This document shows positions 44,886-56,727 of a DNA stretch of 64,000 nucleotides, piece after piece (the stretch's first letter is position 1; the number at the start of each line of letters is the position of its first letter). Origin of the DNA: Anniella stebbinsi. Lineage: Eukaryota; Chordata; Lepidosauria; Squamata; Anniellidae. The stretch is taken from positions 91,420,609 to 91,484,608 of the forward strand of contig JARDYH010000003.1 of NCBI GenBank assembly GCA_029215795.1, in the 5' to 3' direction. The notes below the pieces were generated by a model, which saw only the letters and a program-made list of their open reading frames with translations, was not told the origin of the DNA and did no database searches. Made by a program: the position numbers and the translations under genes.

Positions 44886-46290
44886 CGATTCCACCCCCTA
44901 AAAATGTTCCAGGTAACAGTGTATAGCATGGCAGGATCCTTCAGCATGGCAGTGGTTTAGAGGAGGGCTGGGAGCCAGGATTCCTGGATGGGTTTGAGAA
45001 CTGAAATCTCTGGGAGGAGTGTTGGTTTGAACTGATCAAAGCAGCTGCCAGACCTCTGAATGCCCTTCAGCCAGAGTGGAGTGGAGTGTGTGAGCGGAGT
45101 GTGCGTGTGTATGTTGTATGCTGGCAGCTGTATGTGATTGAGTGTGCATGTATATGTGTGCGCACACGTGCATCCCAGCAGACACCTGATGTGGCTGAAA
45201 AGGTCTGCCCCTGGTATAAATGTTAATAAACTAATAAAATATATTAGACCTGTAGTGACCTACTTTTTTTTTTTGCAAGTGTGCAACAACTCAAGTCCAA
45301 AACATGAGAGAGATTCCAGTGTGCACAGCAATACATATGCAGCCCCTCTGTGCTTTGGTGAGGTTTTGCCTTTGGTCTATTGAGCAAGGGTCCAGGCTGC
45401 TGCCCAGCACTGACTCCTCAGGCAAGTTGCCGGGTCTGATTCTCTGCCACAGGTAGACCCACAGGCATTCTCTCTTCTGTGCACACAGGCTGGCCCTCCA
45501 TCTATAAGGTTGGCTGAAAGGCTTCACAGTAATAACGCAGTCTGCGTGACAGGCTGAGAGGACAAAGTTGTGGTCGTGTCTTGGTGGGTACAAAGAGGAT
45601 CTTCACACATGCTGAGATCACATCAAGGAAGTCTTTCCCTTGACATATTGGCAATACATTCTGAGAAACTATGCTATTCTCAGCTCTTTATGGTGTTTAA
45701 CTGCAATGAAGTGTGTCTTCGGTATTAATAAATTACGCTGCCAATTTGTTTTATGGTTTAAGCAATATCCTCTTCAGACACTTATATTTCACACGGAAAC
45801 AAGAAAACTGGAAACGAGGTGATCTCACACACTTTCCATTTACATAACTTAAATCTCATGTCCACATTTTCTGAAATATAAAATGGATTTTTTAAAAAAG
45901 TAATGTGAAATAGCAAGGAGAAAATAATGTGCCATTTCACAGTGTTTCTTCCATAATTCTCCTTTGTTGCTCCTTAGGCCTGGAGTTCCCTCCTACGATA
46001 TATGTGTAGTGCCATCTCTTCATTCAAATCCCTCCCCAAAATCCACGTATTTGATGGACCATTTGGCTTAACGTTGGTCCCTTGTTACCATGGTTTATTC
46101 CACCTCTATTCTCTCACTGTCAGAATTTAAACTATAAACTCTTGGGGCAGCCTTTAGACTGTAATTCTTTGTGTCCTGGGTATATAATTAAATCTGTGCC
46201 TCCCTAACAAAGAAGCGTGCAACTTCTTATATTTGATTAATTCATTGCAATTACATCCCACCTTTCTGTCAATGAGATCCCAAACTCAAT
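44886..46290. other. Unannotated sequence
   Basis: A GT-rich stretch lies near 45080-45170. No gene or repeat family is recognised otherwise. Confidence 0.5.
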
Positions 46291-46516
46291 GGCTCAATTC
46301 GGACGACACAATAAACAACTGGTGTGGGGGAAACAATCGTCAGTTGTTTTGACTATTGTGTCATCCGAATGCTGCCATAGTCAACTCAGTGCTGATCCTC
46401 ATCCACACCACAGTTGATTATTTATTACCATGTTGTGTGGGGAGTGCCCCCTAGGGTTAGCGTGAGGGTTAGGGTTAGTCAACCCACCATTGACTATCAT
46501 GTCATCTGAATTGACC
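46291..46516. mobile_element. GGCTSAATTC inverted-repeat MITE, copy C
   Basis: This is inverted relative to copy B. Ends are GGCTCAATTCGGACGACACA and CATGTCATCTGAATTGACC. It holds GGGTTAGGGTTAG near 46465-46478 (telomere-like) and the shared core CTGATCCTCATCCACACC. Confidence 0.8.
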
Positions 46517-46589
46517 CCCCTCACACTACATCCAGGAGAAAACAGTCTGGAACCTGCAATTAATGAAACAAAACTTGGTATTCATAAAC

Positions 46590-47740
46590 TACCCAAAGCC
46601 AAAGGGTAATTTATCCCAGCAGGAACGCAAAAGGCATTTCCTGCAACTTATACCAACCTTCCAAGGAACGTTATTAGATCAAAAATTGGATTCAATATAA
46701 AAAATTGAATACCTTTTTCATAACTATCACACAGCACGTGCCTTGGTTACCTTTGCCTTACCTAGCATTGCAGCCAGAATATATGAAAATAAAGAAGAAT
46801 ATCTGAGGATAGGTCTGGTAGTGAGCAGACACTTTAAAGATGTCTCTCCCATCTTCTCCCTGGGAAATTTCAGAAGTGTTAATGACCTTCGCTGCAGACC
46901 GTCTTATACAGACCCGCCAGTGGGGGACCTGATTGATCTAGAGGTCTCAAATGATTCGTCTAGTAGTATTCATGACCACTTGCCCAATAACCTCTTATGC
47001 CCACATAAACACACCGAAGATAGAGATATGGGACATACAAAGACTGAGGATACTAAGGATCTTCCTGGGCATTTTTGCCCAGAAGAATTAAAGCTGATAG
47101 AAAGCTTTGAAGCCCTACCAAGTCAACACCAACAGGAGACTCTATCAAGATTAACTTCCCTGTTGGAGCTATTAAAAAGTAAGAAAGCCTGCAGCACAGA
47201 GCAAGTATTGATCAAAGACTCCCCAGACAGCAGCGACTCCTGTGAGACAGGGCCAACCCTGTTAGCAAAGAAAGAAGGGGACACCTACAAAGCTCGACCT
47301 ATTATATATAAAACCCACAATCCCCAAATAATCTGGGAGAAGTGGCAGTGGGTGCCAAGATTCAAGAGATCCACCCATTAATACAATCTTGCAAGGAAAT
47401 CTGCTTCAATTGCAATGCATATGGACATAATATAGATCCAGCCAGCCTTATTACAGATCGGGATGAGACTAAGAACTTACAGTATAACCCAGAAATACTA
47501 TACCCCGATATTAGGGTCATTAAAAGATCCTTGGATGGCCATCCTTTGGATGTGATAAGGCAGAATAATAATGCACCCAAAGAGAATAGTGCCCTGACAA
47601 GGAAGCACACTAAATTGGCCAGAAACCCGGCAGTCTTTGAAGGGAAGCTGACATTAAGCCCAATCAGAGAAGCAAGCTCTTTGGAAGCCCTCAAAGCTAA
47701 GTCAGCCCATATGATAAAATCAAGGACACCCGATGACTGA
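46590..47740 (+). pseudogene. LINE ORF1-like pseudogene with partial CCHC knuckle
   Basis: An open frame from about 46743 to 47381 encodes a hydrophilic protein (TFALPSIAARIYENKEEYLR onward). The sequence then shifts frame at about 47360 to give CFNCNAYGHN, the start of a CX2CX4H zinc knuckle lacking the last Cys, and continues to 47740. Upstream, the same frame extends with one stop through QERKRHFLQLIPTFQGT at about 46620-46670. The role would be nucleic-acid binding in the LINE ribonucleoprotein. It is disabled by the frame break. Confidence 0.55.
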
Positions 47741-47794
47741 CTATGCCCAAATAGAATTAAAACAAAGGAGTTCCCCCACCACACCTACTCCGAA

Positions 47795-50700
47795 TGGACC
47801 AGTTAGACTTAGCATCCGATCCACTCAGTCTTATGTCCTGGAATATATCGGGATAGGAAAAGAAACTGAGGGACTTAGGATTTATACAATATCTGTCCAA
47901 CTTTCATATATTTAGTCTACAAGAAACATGGACTCAAAAAATAGAGCTTCAAGGATATCAAGTATTCTCAACACCTGCCAGGAAGACTTCCAAGAAAGGG
48001 AGGAGCAGTGGTGGTCTTGTCATGGGGATATCTGCCAGCCTGAATGTTGAAACCTATGAAATACCTACTGATTCACCATACCTACAGGCAATTCAGCTGA
48101 TCAATCAAAAAGGCACTAGATTGATATGTATAAATGTATACATCCCTCCTAGGGGCTCCATTTACTACGCCTACGACACCTTGGAGTTCCTTTTGGATAC
48201 GGTTAATCAACAGTACCCCCCATGCGCTATTATAGTGATGGGAGATTTTAATGCAAGGATAGGAGATGGATACACAATCACATTACACAATTTTTCTCTA
48301 ACTATGGAGGATATAGCACATTTACCGGCTAGAAATTCAAGGAACAAGACGATCAATAAAGCGGGCCCTTACCTATTTAGACTAATGTACAAGTTCAACA
48401 TGTTTGTCACTAACGGTACCGGCCCTGATGAAACAACTGCAAACTTCACATTTGCTTCCCTGAAAGGGGGGAGTGTTATTGATTACTTTCTGCTAAATTC
48501 CCTATCCGCCTCATATGTGAAAAAGTTCTCGATCGGAGCTCAACCAGCAAGTGATCATCAGCCCGTGCTCCTGGAACTTGTTGGATTTCAGAAGATAAAG
48601 AAGGCACTGATATTAGAACCATCATACATTCAACATGGAAAACGCAGACTGAAATGGGATATAAATCTTCAGACGAAGACATCTGACGCACTGCTTGGTA
48701 GGGAAATGCTGTCTCTTAGAACTAGATTTCTCAGTGCAGATTCACACGAGCTCCTGCACTTGTTTCACACTATGATGCATCATCTGGGTTCCATCTGCTC
48801 AACCATTTACCCCCCCAAGTTAAGACCACATCCGGAGGGCTGGTTTGATCAAGAATGTAGACAAGCAAGGCGTGACCTCTGCTCTTTGAGCAGGCAGACT
48901 CAGGAAGGAGCTCTTAACCCTTTGATGCATGACTTAACGGTGAAACGTCGTATATATAAGAAGCTACTAAAGCAAAAGCAAACTGCCTATTTTACTCGAC
49001 TGTGGGCAGATATTGAACGAGCCGCAAGTGATCGAGACTCAACTAAATTTTGGCAGCTGGTAGCCTGCAAATTAAAAGAAACCACTAATGGCCTGGCTCC
49101 ACCTATCATGCCTAAGCAATGGGAAATATATTTTGAACAAGCCTTCAACCCAGAGGCCACCATAACCTGGGACACGAACTATCTGACACAACTTCAGCTC
49201 CCTAACACAGCAGAAACTAATTAAGTGGCCAGCTGTAACCATCAGCGAGGTTAAATATCTAATCTCCAGCCTAACCAAACAGAAAGCACCAGGGGAAGAT
49301 ATGCTACCCCCAGAGATTTTTCTAGATAACGAACATTGGTGGGCCCCCATTTTGGCCAAACTTTTCACCTATATTAACCAAAGCGGTAAATTTCCCAGCG
49401 GTTGGGACCAAAGTATCATCGTACCGATCTATAAGAAGGGAGACAAATCCTCACCAGCAAACTACCGACCTATAAGTTTATTGGATGTTTCCTCAAAATT
49501 GTACACAAGATTTTTGTTAACTAAAGTTGAGGACTGGGTAGACCAGCATAACATTATAGGCGAAGAACAAGTTCGTTTCTGTCGTGGTAAATCAACTATA
49601 GACCAGTGTTTTATTCTAAACCATCTAAGAGAGAAATATACTCGCCCTCCGATGAAGTATCTATATGCCACCTTTGTAGATCTAACCTCAGCGTTTGACA
49701 GAATCAATAGAGAAAGACTGTGGCACAAACTATGGCATTTAGGGATGAATAGATGACTTCTGATTCTGATCAAGAATTTATACTCCAATATGACAATCCA
49801 AGTCAGAGTCGGAAAAGGAGGCCAACTCTCGGAGAAAGTCAAATCATCCATAGGCGTTAGACAGGGATGCTTGTTAGCTCCAATACTGTTTAATATATAT
49901 CTAAATGACATTATTGGGCAGCTGTCAAGCAACTCCAATTTCCCTGTCTCTGTGGGTTCTAGGAAATTAAACATACTGCTATATGCAGATGACATGGTCC
50001 TACTATCCCAAAACCTAATAGGTATGAGAAGAGTGTTGAAAGTTTTTGGGGAGGTTTGTACCAAAGAACAATTGTGTATTAATTATTCAAAAACCAAGGT
50101 TATGGTCTTTGGTACCCGTCCGCCTAAACATAAGTGGACGTTAAATGGCCACTATCTGGATAAAACGAACCAATTTAATTATCTAGGAATTTGCTTTATG
50201 CAAAATGGCTCATGGTCCGGCCACCTATCAGCCACGAAACTGAAAGCCCAAAAATCAATGCAGACTGTCCTGAAGTTCACCAAGGTCCGGGGAGGTCAGT
50301 TAGTTAGCCCGGCCATCAAAGTTTTTCTGGCAAAGGTTATCCCACAGATATCATACGGAGCTGAGATATGGGGAAGCTCAAGTTTACGTTCACTTGAGAT
50401 TGTGCAAAACAAGTTCTTAAGATTATTGCTGGGCCTTCCACCAGGAACACCTACCAGCTATATCAGAGCAGAACTTGGAGTAATGCCAATAATTTACTCT
50501 ATCTGGAGGACAATGTTCTTTTATTACGTTAAAACGAAACATACAATTAATAGACTAATAACTCTCTGCGTAAACGAACAGAGAAATTCCCCTCCCAGAA
50601 ATAATTGGCTACGTCGGTGTGAAACAAGTTTAAAGAACTTTGGATTCGACCCGAGAGTGCTAATGGTAAGCGATTTACTGCATAATCGCTTATCCATTAA

Positions 50701-51062
50701 AGAACGGTTGCAGCACCACTTTGCCAAGCTAGATTTAGATGCAATTAAAGTCTCTAGATTCTCCTCTAGCTTTCCATCCTTAAAGTCCACTCATGAGGAA
50801 GAAAAGTATTTGTCAGAAATAGCATCCCCCTTCCTCCGTAAAGCATTTATAGACCTGCGTTTTCAGACAATGAAAACTAAATTCACAGAGGAGAGATATA
50901 AAAATATTCCTAGAGAACAGCGCCTGTGTATTTGTGGTAGCCAGGTAGTGGAGGATACCATACACTACGTGCTATATATTGTAAACTATACAAAATTCCT
51001 AGAGATAAACATCTGACGAGATTTTTAGCGCCGAGGGCAAACCTCTCAGATATGGATAAAAT
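47795..51062 (+). pseudogene. LINE ORF2-like pseudogene: AP endonuclease and reverse transcriptase
   Basis: The endonuclease begins with LMSWNISG (about 47830), then, after an in-frame TAG, FHIFSLQETW, INVYIPP, VMGDFNARIG and ASDHQPV (about 48540), the ordered motifs of an APE-type nuclease. The reverse transcriptase has IIVPIYKKGD, NYRPISLLDV, FVDLTSAFDR, GVRQGCLLAPILFN and LLYADDMVLL (about 49980), then the NYLGI block. A Cys-rich end CICGSQVVEDTIHYVL follows at about 50930. A frameshift near 49210, a TGA at 49754 and a frameshift near 51011 disrupt it. The last 36 or so codons lie at 56874-56982, beyond the L1. The TGA at 49754 is consistent with CGA-to-TGA decay. Confidence 0.75.
51048..51062 (+). 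repeat. Target-site duplication, left copy (L1 insertion)
   Basis: AGATATGGATAAAAT occurs here and again at 56859/56860-56873; the first A of the right copy merges with the poly(A) tail. The shared 14-15 bp is exact. Confidence 0.95.
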
Positions 51063-51645
51063 GGGGGCGTGGCTATGATCGAGTCAGAGTAAAGTCGCAG
51101 ATCTTCTGAGCTCCCTATAAAAGCTATGAAATAAGCACTAATTCCTTATCGTAAAGATTAATAAAAGGCATGAAATATTGTCTGGAAGTGAATGATTGCT
51201 CAGGGTGAGTTGGAGACGAGCGAGAGTTGGCTGGAGCTGGATTGCTGAACGCTGCCTAAAAAGTGAAAGTGAATTCCTTTGGACGAAGGAGGAGAGACGC
51301 CATGAATGAGGTAATTTATGGACTTATAATAACACAGCTTGCTTGACTTAAAGTATTAAAAGGCATTATATATAGACTGGAAGTGAACAATCTTAGAAGG
51401 GGGATTTGAGAGCAGCAAGAAATTGTTGATTGCTGGCTGTTCCGGCTGGATGCAAAAGGGAGACTAAGGAGCGAGACGCCATTATTGGACTGATTTATGG
51501 ACTATAATTGGCAGATAGCCTGTTTAATGGCACATTTGGAGGGAGTTTGAGAAGAAATTAAGTTAACTCCCAGTGAACTTGAAGTATTGGCTGCAACGCT
51601 GAGACATAAGTGAGGGGCCTCCAGGTGAAAGAGGGAGGGAATTTT
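51063..51645 (+). promoter_or_regulatory. L1 5' UTR with two tandem imperfect units
   Basis: Two units repeat at roughly 180-195 bp spacing. Both carry AAAAGGCAT (51163 and 51358), then CTGGAAGTGAA, then GAGACGCCAT (51294 and 51473), then ATTTATGGACT. In L1 the 5' UTR holds the internal promoter, and tandem monomers are a known arrangement in some L1 lineages. A promoter role here is inferred. Confidence 0.7.
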
Positions 51646-51762
51646 ATGAAGAAGCAGAGACGGCAGAAGCCCTCTATTCCCACCCCCGCCTGGGTAAGAC
51701 CCGTAAGAGAGAGAGGATCAGATCGATTGTGGCACAGACTGACCCGGGTGGATCTTCAAGAA

Positions 51763-52656
51763 ATGGCGGATAAGAAAAAATCTCCCGTTAAGGGCTCTGT
51801 TTCGCAATCTTCAGAGCCAGCTGCAATACCGAAGATACCCAGAGGAGGGCAGCCAGACCCAATGGATGAATTGAAGGATGACATAAAAAACATGCTTATT
51901 GGATTGGAACAACGTTTAGCGAAGCGCATTTCAGACACGCAGACTGAACTCATGACGGGTTTAAAGCAAGTGGTGATGGATGTTGGAGTGCTTCAGGCAG
52001 ATACTAAAGTTCTGGCGGGAGTTTGTAAGAAACAGGATGACCAGCTATCTCAACATGAGCTACGCCTTATCGCTATGGAGGATCGCGATAGACGGGCTAA
52101 TATTCGCATTAGAAAATATCCAGAACAAGAAGGAGAGACTTTAAAAGATTTAAGAGATACTATTTTGACATGGATAAAAGTACAACTTCCAGATGAGGCC
52201 TGGCAGGAAGCTGATCTCGAACGGGTGCATAGAGTTGGTTCTAAGCGTAAAGGAGTGCTTCCAAGGGACATAATTGTTAAATTTGCAAATTATTATAAAA
52301 AAGAAAAATTCATGCAGGCAATCAGACGACAAGCTCAACCAAAGATTCAAGCAACAGCAATAGAAATCTATCAGGATTTATCGGCGCACACCGTCCAGTG
52401 GAGGAAGAGTGTCAAAATTTGTACAGCAGCATTGAGGAAGAAATCGATAACCTACAACTGGGGATACCCAGTATTTTTGAGATTCTTCTGGCAAGGGAAG
52501 CAAGAAAGAATAACATCGTGTGAGCAGGGAATCGAGTTGTTGGAGAAGTTGGGCATAATCGATGCCAAGGATCTGGGAGAAATAGTCCAAGTGGAAGGAG
52601 CGGTTGGAGGTTCCACAGATCAACTAGAAGGAGTGGTTGGAGGTTCCAGTCAATGA
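51763..52656 (+). CDS. L1 ORF1 protein
   Basis: This is the nucleic-acid-binding chaperone of the L1 ribonucleoprotein. From the ATG at 51763 (context AGAAATGG) it has 297 residues starting MADKKKSPVKGS. An in-frame ATG at 51646 would give 336; I prefer 51763 for its context and family-like start. The order is: a basic Ser/Pro-rich N-terminus, a heptad-rich coiled-coil region (from DELKDDIKNMLIGLEQRL to about QHELRLIAMED), an RRM-like part starting RRANIRIRKYPEQEGE, a DLERVHRVG segment, and a C-terminal domain with RDIIVKFANYYKKEKFMQAI and YNWGYPVFLRFFWQGK. The C-terminus has a short duplication built on VEGAVGGSTDQLEG/VVGGSS. It is open and lies 228 bp upstream of ORF2. Confidence 0.88.
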   Translation: MADKKKSPVKGSVSQSSEPAAIPKIPRGGQPDPMDELKDDIKNMLIGLEQRLAKRISDTQTELMTGLKQVVMDVGVLQADTKVLAGVCKKQDDQLSQHELRLIAMEDRDRRANIRIRKYPEQEGETLKDLRDTILTWIKVQLPDEAWQEADLERVHRVGSKRKGVLPRDIIVKFANYYKKEKFMQAIRRQAQPKIQATAIEIYQDLSAHTVQWRKSVKICTAALRKKSITYNWGYPVFLRFFWQGKQERITSCEQGIELLEKLGIIDAKDLGEIVQVEGAVGGSTDQLEGVVGGSSQ

Positions 52657-52884
52657 AAAGGGATTAGAGGGGAAAGAGTAAAAAAGGAGGGGAGGATCGG
52701 ACTTTGCTCTGTGGGTTGGGCCGTGTTCCCCCCCCCTGAAGAGTTCTAAAATAATTGGGACCAGAGCCCAGATGACTGGTGAGGAGGGGGGTAAAAATGG
52801 GTGTGTGTGTGGGGGGGGGAAAGGGTGGGGGGGTATGTGTTTCACTGACCGAGACCAATTTAATGACGTGGTTGAAAGTAAGAA

Positions 52885-55800
52885 ATGGAGAATAGATTGA
52901 GATGTGCAACTCTAAATGTTAAGGGGCTAGGAACGGTGGTTAAAAGACGAAGAATTGAAACATTATTGAAAAGAGAAAAAATAGATATAATTTTTTTGCA
53001 GGAAACTCATCAGATAAAGGATGGGGCTAATGAGTTACGAATGAGGGAAGTAGGAGTGTATGAAAAGTCATTTGGTACTTCTAAAGCGAGAGGTGTGGCA
53101 ATAATAATATCGAAGAAATGTGGTGTTAATATTCAAAATATAAAGAAAGATAAGAATGGAAGGATCCTTATAATTTACTGTACGTTGGAAGAGGAAGAAT
53201 TTGTGCTGATAAACGTCTATGCTCCAAATGGGAAACAAATTGATTTTATTAAAGAAGTATTTAATATGGTGGGAGATGTAGGGAAAAAGAATATTGTGAT
53301 GGCTGGAGATTTTAATATGGTACTAGATAAAGGGAAAGATAGAGAGAATATAACAAGAGATAGTAGAGGAGAGGGTAAGACAGAATTAGCTAAATTAATG
53401 GAGAGGAAAGAATTAATGGATGTATGGAGAGTTGTAAAAGGGCAAGAAAGAAAATATACATTTTATTCACCTAGATTTAAGAGCTACTCAAGGATTGATT
53501 ATATTTTTATATCAAAGAATATGGTACCTAAATTAACAGATTGTGATATTGGAGTAATTAAGATCACAGACCATGCTCTAATGATGATGGACATCAAGTT
53601 AAAGAAGGATTATAAACAAGCAAAGAGATGGAGAATGGACGGAAGAATTTTTAAAAATAAAAACATAGTGGATAAATTAAAAAAGGAACTGCAGGAAATA
53701 TGGCAGATAAATGAAAAAGGAGCTAATTCGCAAGGATTATTATGGGATACGATGAAAGCAGTAATAAGAGGGATCTGTATTAGGGAAATGTCCACACTTA
53801 AAAAGCAACAGGAAGTACTTAATAAAAAGGTTGAAGAAGAGATAAGGAGTTTAGAGGAGAGACTGAGACAGTCAAAAGATAAGCGATTATATGCCCTAAT
53901 TCAGGCTAAAAAAAAGGAATTGGAGAAAGAAGAAATAGAACAGGTCCAAAAGAATTTATTATATTTAAAGAGAGATTTTTTTGAATTTAGTAATAGAAAT
54001 TCCAGATTGCTGGCTAGATCCACTCAGTCAGAGAAGGCTAAGAATATGATAGGGACAATAAGAGATAAGTTAGGGAATAGATGTAATGTAATGAAAGATA
54101 AATTAAGGATTTTTCAGGAATTTTATAAAGATTTATATACTTCAGAGGCGCTTTCACAAGAAAAGATTCGGGAATATGTAGAAAGGAATTGGAAAATAAG
54201 ACTGGAGGATCAAGATAGGGAGTGTATGGAAGCCTTGGTTACTGACAAAGAAATTGAGGGAATAATTGGAAAACTAAAAGGAGGTAAGTCTCCGGGGATT
54301 GATGGTCTGGGGCCGGAATTTTATAAAATATTTAAAGATATTTTAATACCTAGATTAAAAAAATTATTCAATAATATAATAGAAGGAGGAATGACCCCGC
54401 CATCGTGGGACCAGTCCCTGGTTGTATTAATACAGAAGCCAGGCAAGGACTTGACAGATCCAGCGTCATATAGACCAATATCTTTAATAAATCAGGATGC
54501 AAAAATATTTTCAGCAATTATGGCTAAAAGAATGGGTACATTTATATTTAAATATATTAAAAATGATCAATGCGGATTTATTTTAGGTAGGAAAATGCCG
54601 AATTTAATTGGGAGAGTTATAAATATAATAAATATTATAAAAAAAAGAAACTTAAAAGCAGGATTATTAGCTCTGGATATTTTCAAAGCCTTTGATTGCG
54701 TGGAATGGCCAGCGTTAAAAATAATATTAAAAACATTTGGGTTTGGACATAAATTTATGGGAGTGATAAATCAGATGTATAAAAATAATAAAGCGGAAAT
54801 AATGGTTAATGATGGGTTAACGCAACAAATAATACTAGCCCGAGGAACTAGGCAAGGATGTCCACTTTCACCGATTTTATTTGCAATAGTTATAGAAATT
54901 TTAGCAAATGTAATTAGGGAAGATGAAAGATTAAAGGGGATAGGAAGAAAAAACAAGATTAAAGTAAATATGTTTGCGGATGATACGTTATTGACAATAG
55001 AAGACCCCCTAGAAAGTGGGGAGATGATTCAGAAACATTTGAGAGAATTTGGGGAAATTACAGGATTACAAGTTAATTGGGGGAAGTCAGAAATGATGTT
55101 GTATAACTATAACAAGGAAGAGATGGAGAAATGTAAACTTAAGTTAGGATTAAGATATAATAATATAATAAGATATTTAGGAGTTAATATAGATAAAGAA
55201 TTAGAAAGAATAGAGGAACTTAATTTTGTAAGCTTAAGAAAAGAGGTAGGGGAGAAATTACAGATTTATAGAAAATTAAAACATTCTTGGTTTGGTAGAA
55301 TAGCGGTTATTAAAATGAAGATATTACCTAAGGTTAATTTTTTGTTTAGAATGCTACCTATTAGAATTTCAGCAGCTGAGCTTAAAAATTGGCAAAATAT
55401 GATTAATGCATATTGTAATGGGGATAAAAGAGCTAGGATAAATAAGGGGTTATGGTATAAGACTCAAAAGAAAGGAGGTTTAGGACTTCCTAACATTAAG
55501 AATTACTATATTGCTAATCAGTTAAGATATGTTATTCATGCTATTTTAGGGGAGCAAGATTTGGAATGGCTGGAATCGCAAACAGTAGAGATAGAATGTA
55601 AACTGCGAAATATATTTTTTACCAAAATGCAGAAGAAAGAATGGAAGGTACTGGACAACCCATTATTGGAAAATATAATGTCGATATGGGAGAAGTATAG
55701 GGGGAAGTTGATACCAGGAGATTCTCCGCTAGCCCCAGTTGTAGTAGTGGGAAACTTCCCAAGAGCATTAAAATCAGAGATGGAAGTAAGACTGAAAGAA

Positions 55801-56727
55801 CAAGATATTTTTAAGCTAAGGAATTGGATGGGAAAGATGAAAGATAGTGAGTCTATTAAAGATTTGTTTAAAGGACAGAAGATAGCGTGGTTTAAGTCTC
55901 TGCAACTGGTAAAATGGACAGAGGAATGGAGGAAAAAAAATAAGAAATGTAGAAATAATACCAGATTTGAAGATTTAATTGAACAAATAGAAAAAAAAGA
56001 GGAAGCCAGAGCTAAAAAAGGACTCACTAGCGAGATATATAAAATTTTAATAGAGGGGGAAAGTCAGGACTCACTTAAGATTATAAAAGAGGTATGGGAA
56101 GAAGATATTAGGGAAAAAATTAATGAAGATAATTGGGGAAGGATGTGGAATGTAAGAATGTTGAAATTATTGTCGATTAGAATTAAGGAGAACTATTATA
56201 AGATAGTTTGGAGATGGTATCTAACACCCGTAAGATTTCACCAGATCGATAAAAAAGTGTCTAAGAATTGTTGGAGGGGATGTCAGGAGGTTGGGACCTA
56301 TTTTCACATGTGGTGGAGCTGTGAACAAATACAAAAATTCTGGGAAAAGGTATTTAAAGAAATAAGTGATATAATTGGAAGTAAATTGGAATTAAACCCG
56401 AAGCTAGCTCTACTAGCAATATGGGATAGCAGGAATAAGCATATAATTAATAGAGAATTGGTAAACAACCTCCTGGCACCCGTTAGAATAATGATTGCTA
56501 AAAATTGGAAAGGGCAACGAAGTTATAAAATAGAAGATTGGTATAAAGAAATTTGGGATATAGCATTGAATGATATGTTGACATGTAAAATGAAAATAAT
56601 GAGGGGAATGTCCAGTAAGAGTGATTTTGGAGATATATGGAATCCCTTTTTGGAATATGTTTTAAGATCGGGAAAGGGACAGTCGCCTTCAAAAGAGTCA
56701 TTAAAATTCTGGAAGGAAGATGAATGA
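52885..56727 (+). CDS. L1 ORF2 protein: endonuclease, reverse transcriptase
   Basis: This 1280-residue uninterrupted protein nicks target DNA and reverse-transcribes L1 RNA at the nick. The APE-type endonuclease (about 1-240) has Asn11, FLQETH with Glu40, NVYAPN 110-115, GDFN 141-144, SRIDYIF 202-208 and TDH 228-230, all consistent with an active centre. The reverse transcriptase (about 450-800) has SPGIDGLGPEFY, SYRPISL, ALDIFKAFD with Asp598, GTRQGCPLSPILF and the catalytic box FADD at 697-700. The C-terminal Cys/His motif is CX3CX7HX4C at 1129-1146, the canonical L1 spacing. It starts at an ATG in context AGAAATGG and ends TGA at 56727. There is no sign of decay, in contrast to the surrounding LINE. 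Confidence 0.95.
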   Translation: MENRLRCATLNVKGLGTVVKRRRIETLLKREKIDIIFLQETHQIKDGANELRMREVGVYEKSFGTSKARGVAIIISKKCGVNIQNIKKDKNGRILIIYCTLEEEEFVLINVYAPNGKQIDFIKEVFNMVGDVGKKNIVMAGDFNMVLDKGKDRENITRDSRGEGKTELAKLMERKELMDVWRVVKGQERKYTFYSPRFKSYSRIDYIFISKNMVPKLTDCDIGVIKITDHALMMMDIKLKKDYKQAKRWRMDGRIFKNKNIVDKLKKELQEIWQINEKGANSQGLLWDTMKAVIRGICIREMSTLKKQQEVLNKKVEEEIRSLEERLRQSKDKRLYALIQAKKKELEKEEIEQVQKNLLYLKRDFFEFSNRNSRLLARSTQSEKAKNMIGTIRDKLGNRCNVMKDKLRIFQEFYKDLYTSEALSQEKIREYVERNWKIRLEDQDRECMEALVTDKEIEGIIGKLKGGKSPGIDGLGPEFYKIFKDILIPRLKKLFNNIIEGGMTPPSWDQSLVVLIQKPGKDLTDPASYRPISLINQDAKIFSAIMAKRMGTFIFKYIKNDQCGFILGRKMPNLIGRVINIINIIKKRNLKAGLLALDIFKAFDCVEWPALKIILKTFGFGHKFMGVINQMYKNNKAEIMVNDGLTQQIILARGTRQGCPLSPILFAIVIEILANVIREDERLKGIGRKNKIKVNMFADDTLLTIEDPLESGEMIQKHLREFGEITGLQVNWGKSEMMLYNYNKEEMEKCKLKLGLRYNNIIRYLGVNIDKELERIEELNFVSLRKEVGEKLQIYRKLKHSWFGRIAVIKMKILPKVNFLFRMLPIRISAAELKNWQNMINAYCNGDKRARINKGLWYKTQKKGGLGLPNIKNYYIANQLRYVIHAILGEQDLEWLESQTVEIECKLRNIFFTKMQKKEWKVLDNPLLENIMSIWEKYRGKLIPGDSPLAPVVVVGNFPRALKSEMEVRLKEQDIFKLRNWMGKMKDSESIKDLFKGQKIAWFKSLQLVKWTEEWRKKNKKCRNNTRFEDLIEQIEKKEEARAKKGLTSEIYKILIEGESQDSLKIIKEVWEEDIREKINEDNWGRMWNVRMLKLLSIRIKENYYKIVWRWYLTPVRFHQIDKKVSKNCWRGCQEVGTYFHMWWSCEQIQKFWEKVFKEISDIIGSKLELNPKLALLAIWDSRNKHIINRELVNNLLAPVRIMIAKNWKGQRSYKIEDWYKEIWDIALNDMLTCKMKIMRGMSSKSDFGDIWNPFLEYVLRSGKGQSPSKESLKFWKEDE

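Noticed and set aside
46448..46478. Interstitial telomeric repeat
   Set aside because: Only two to three degenerate TTAGGG units occur, and they sit inside the MITE in the same place as in copy B, so they are part of that element.
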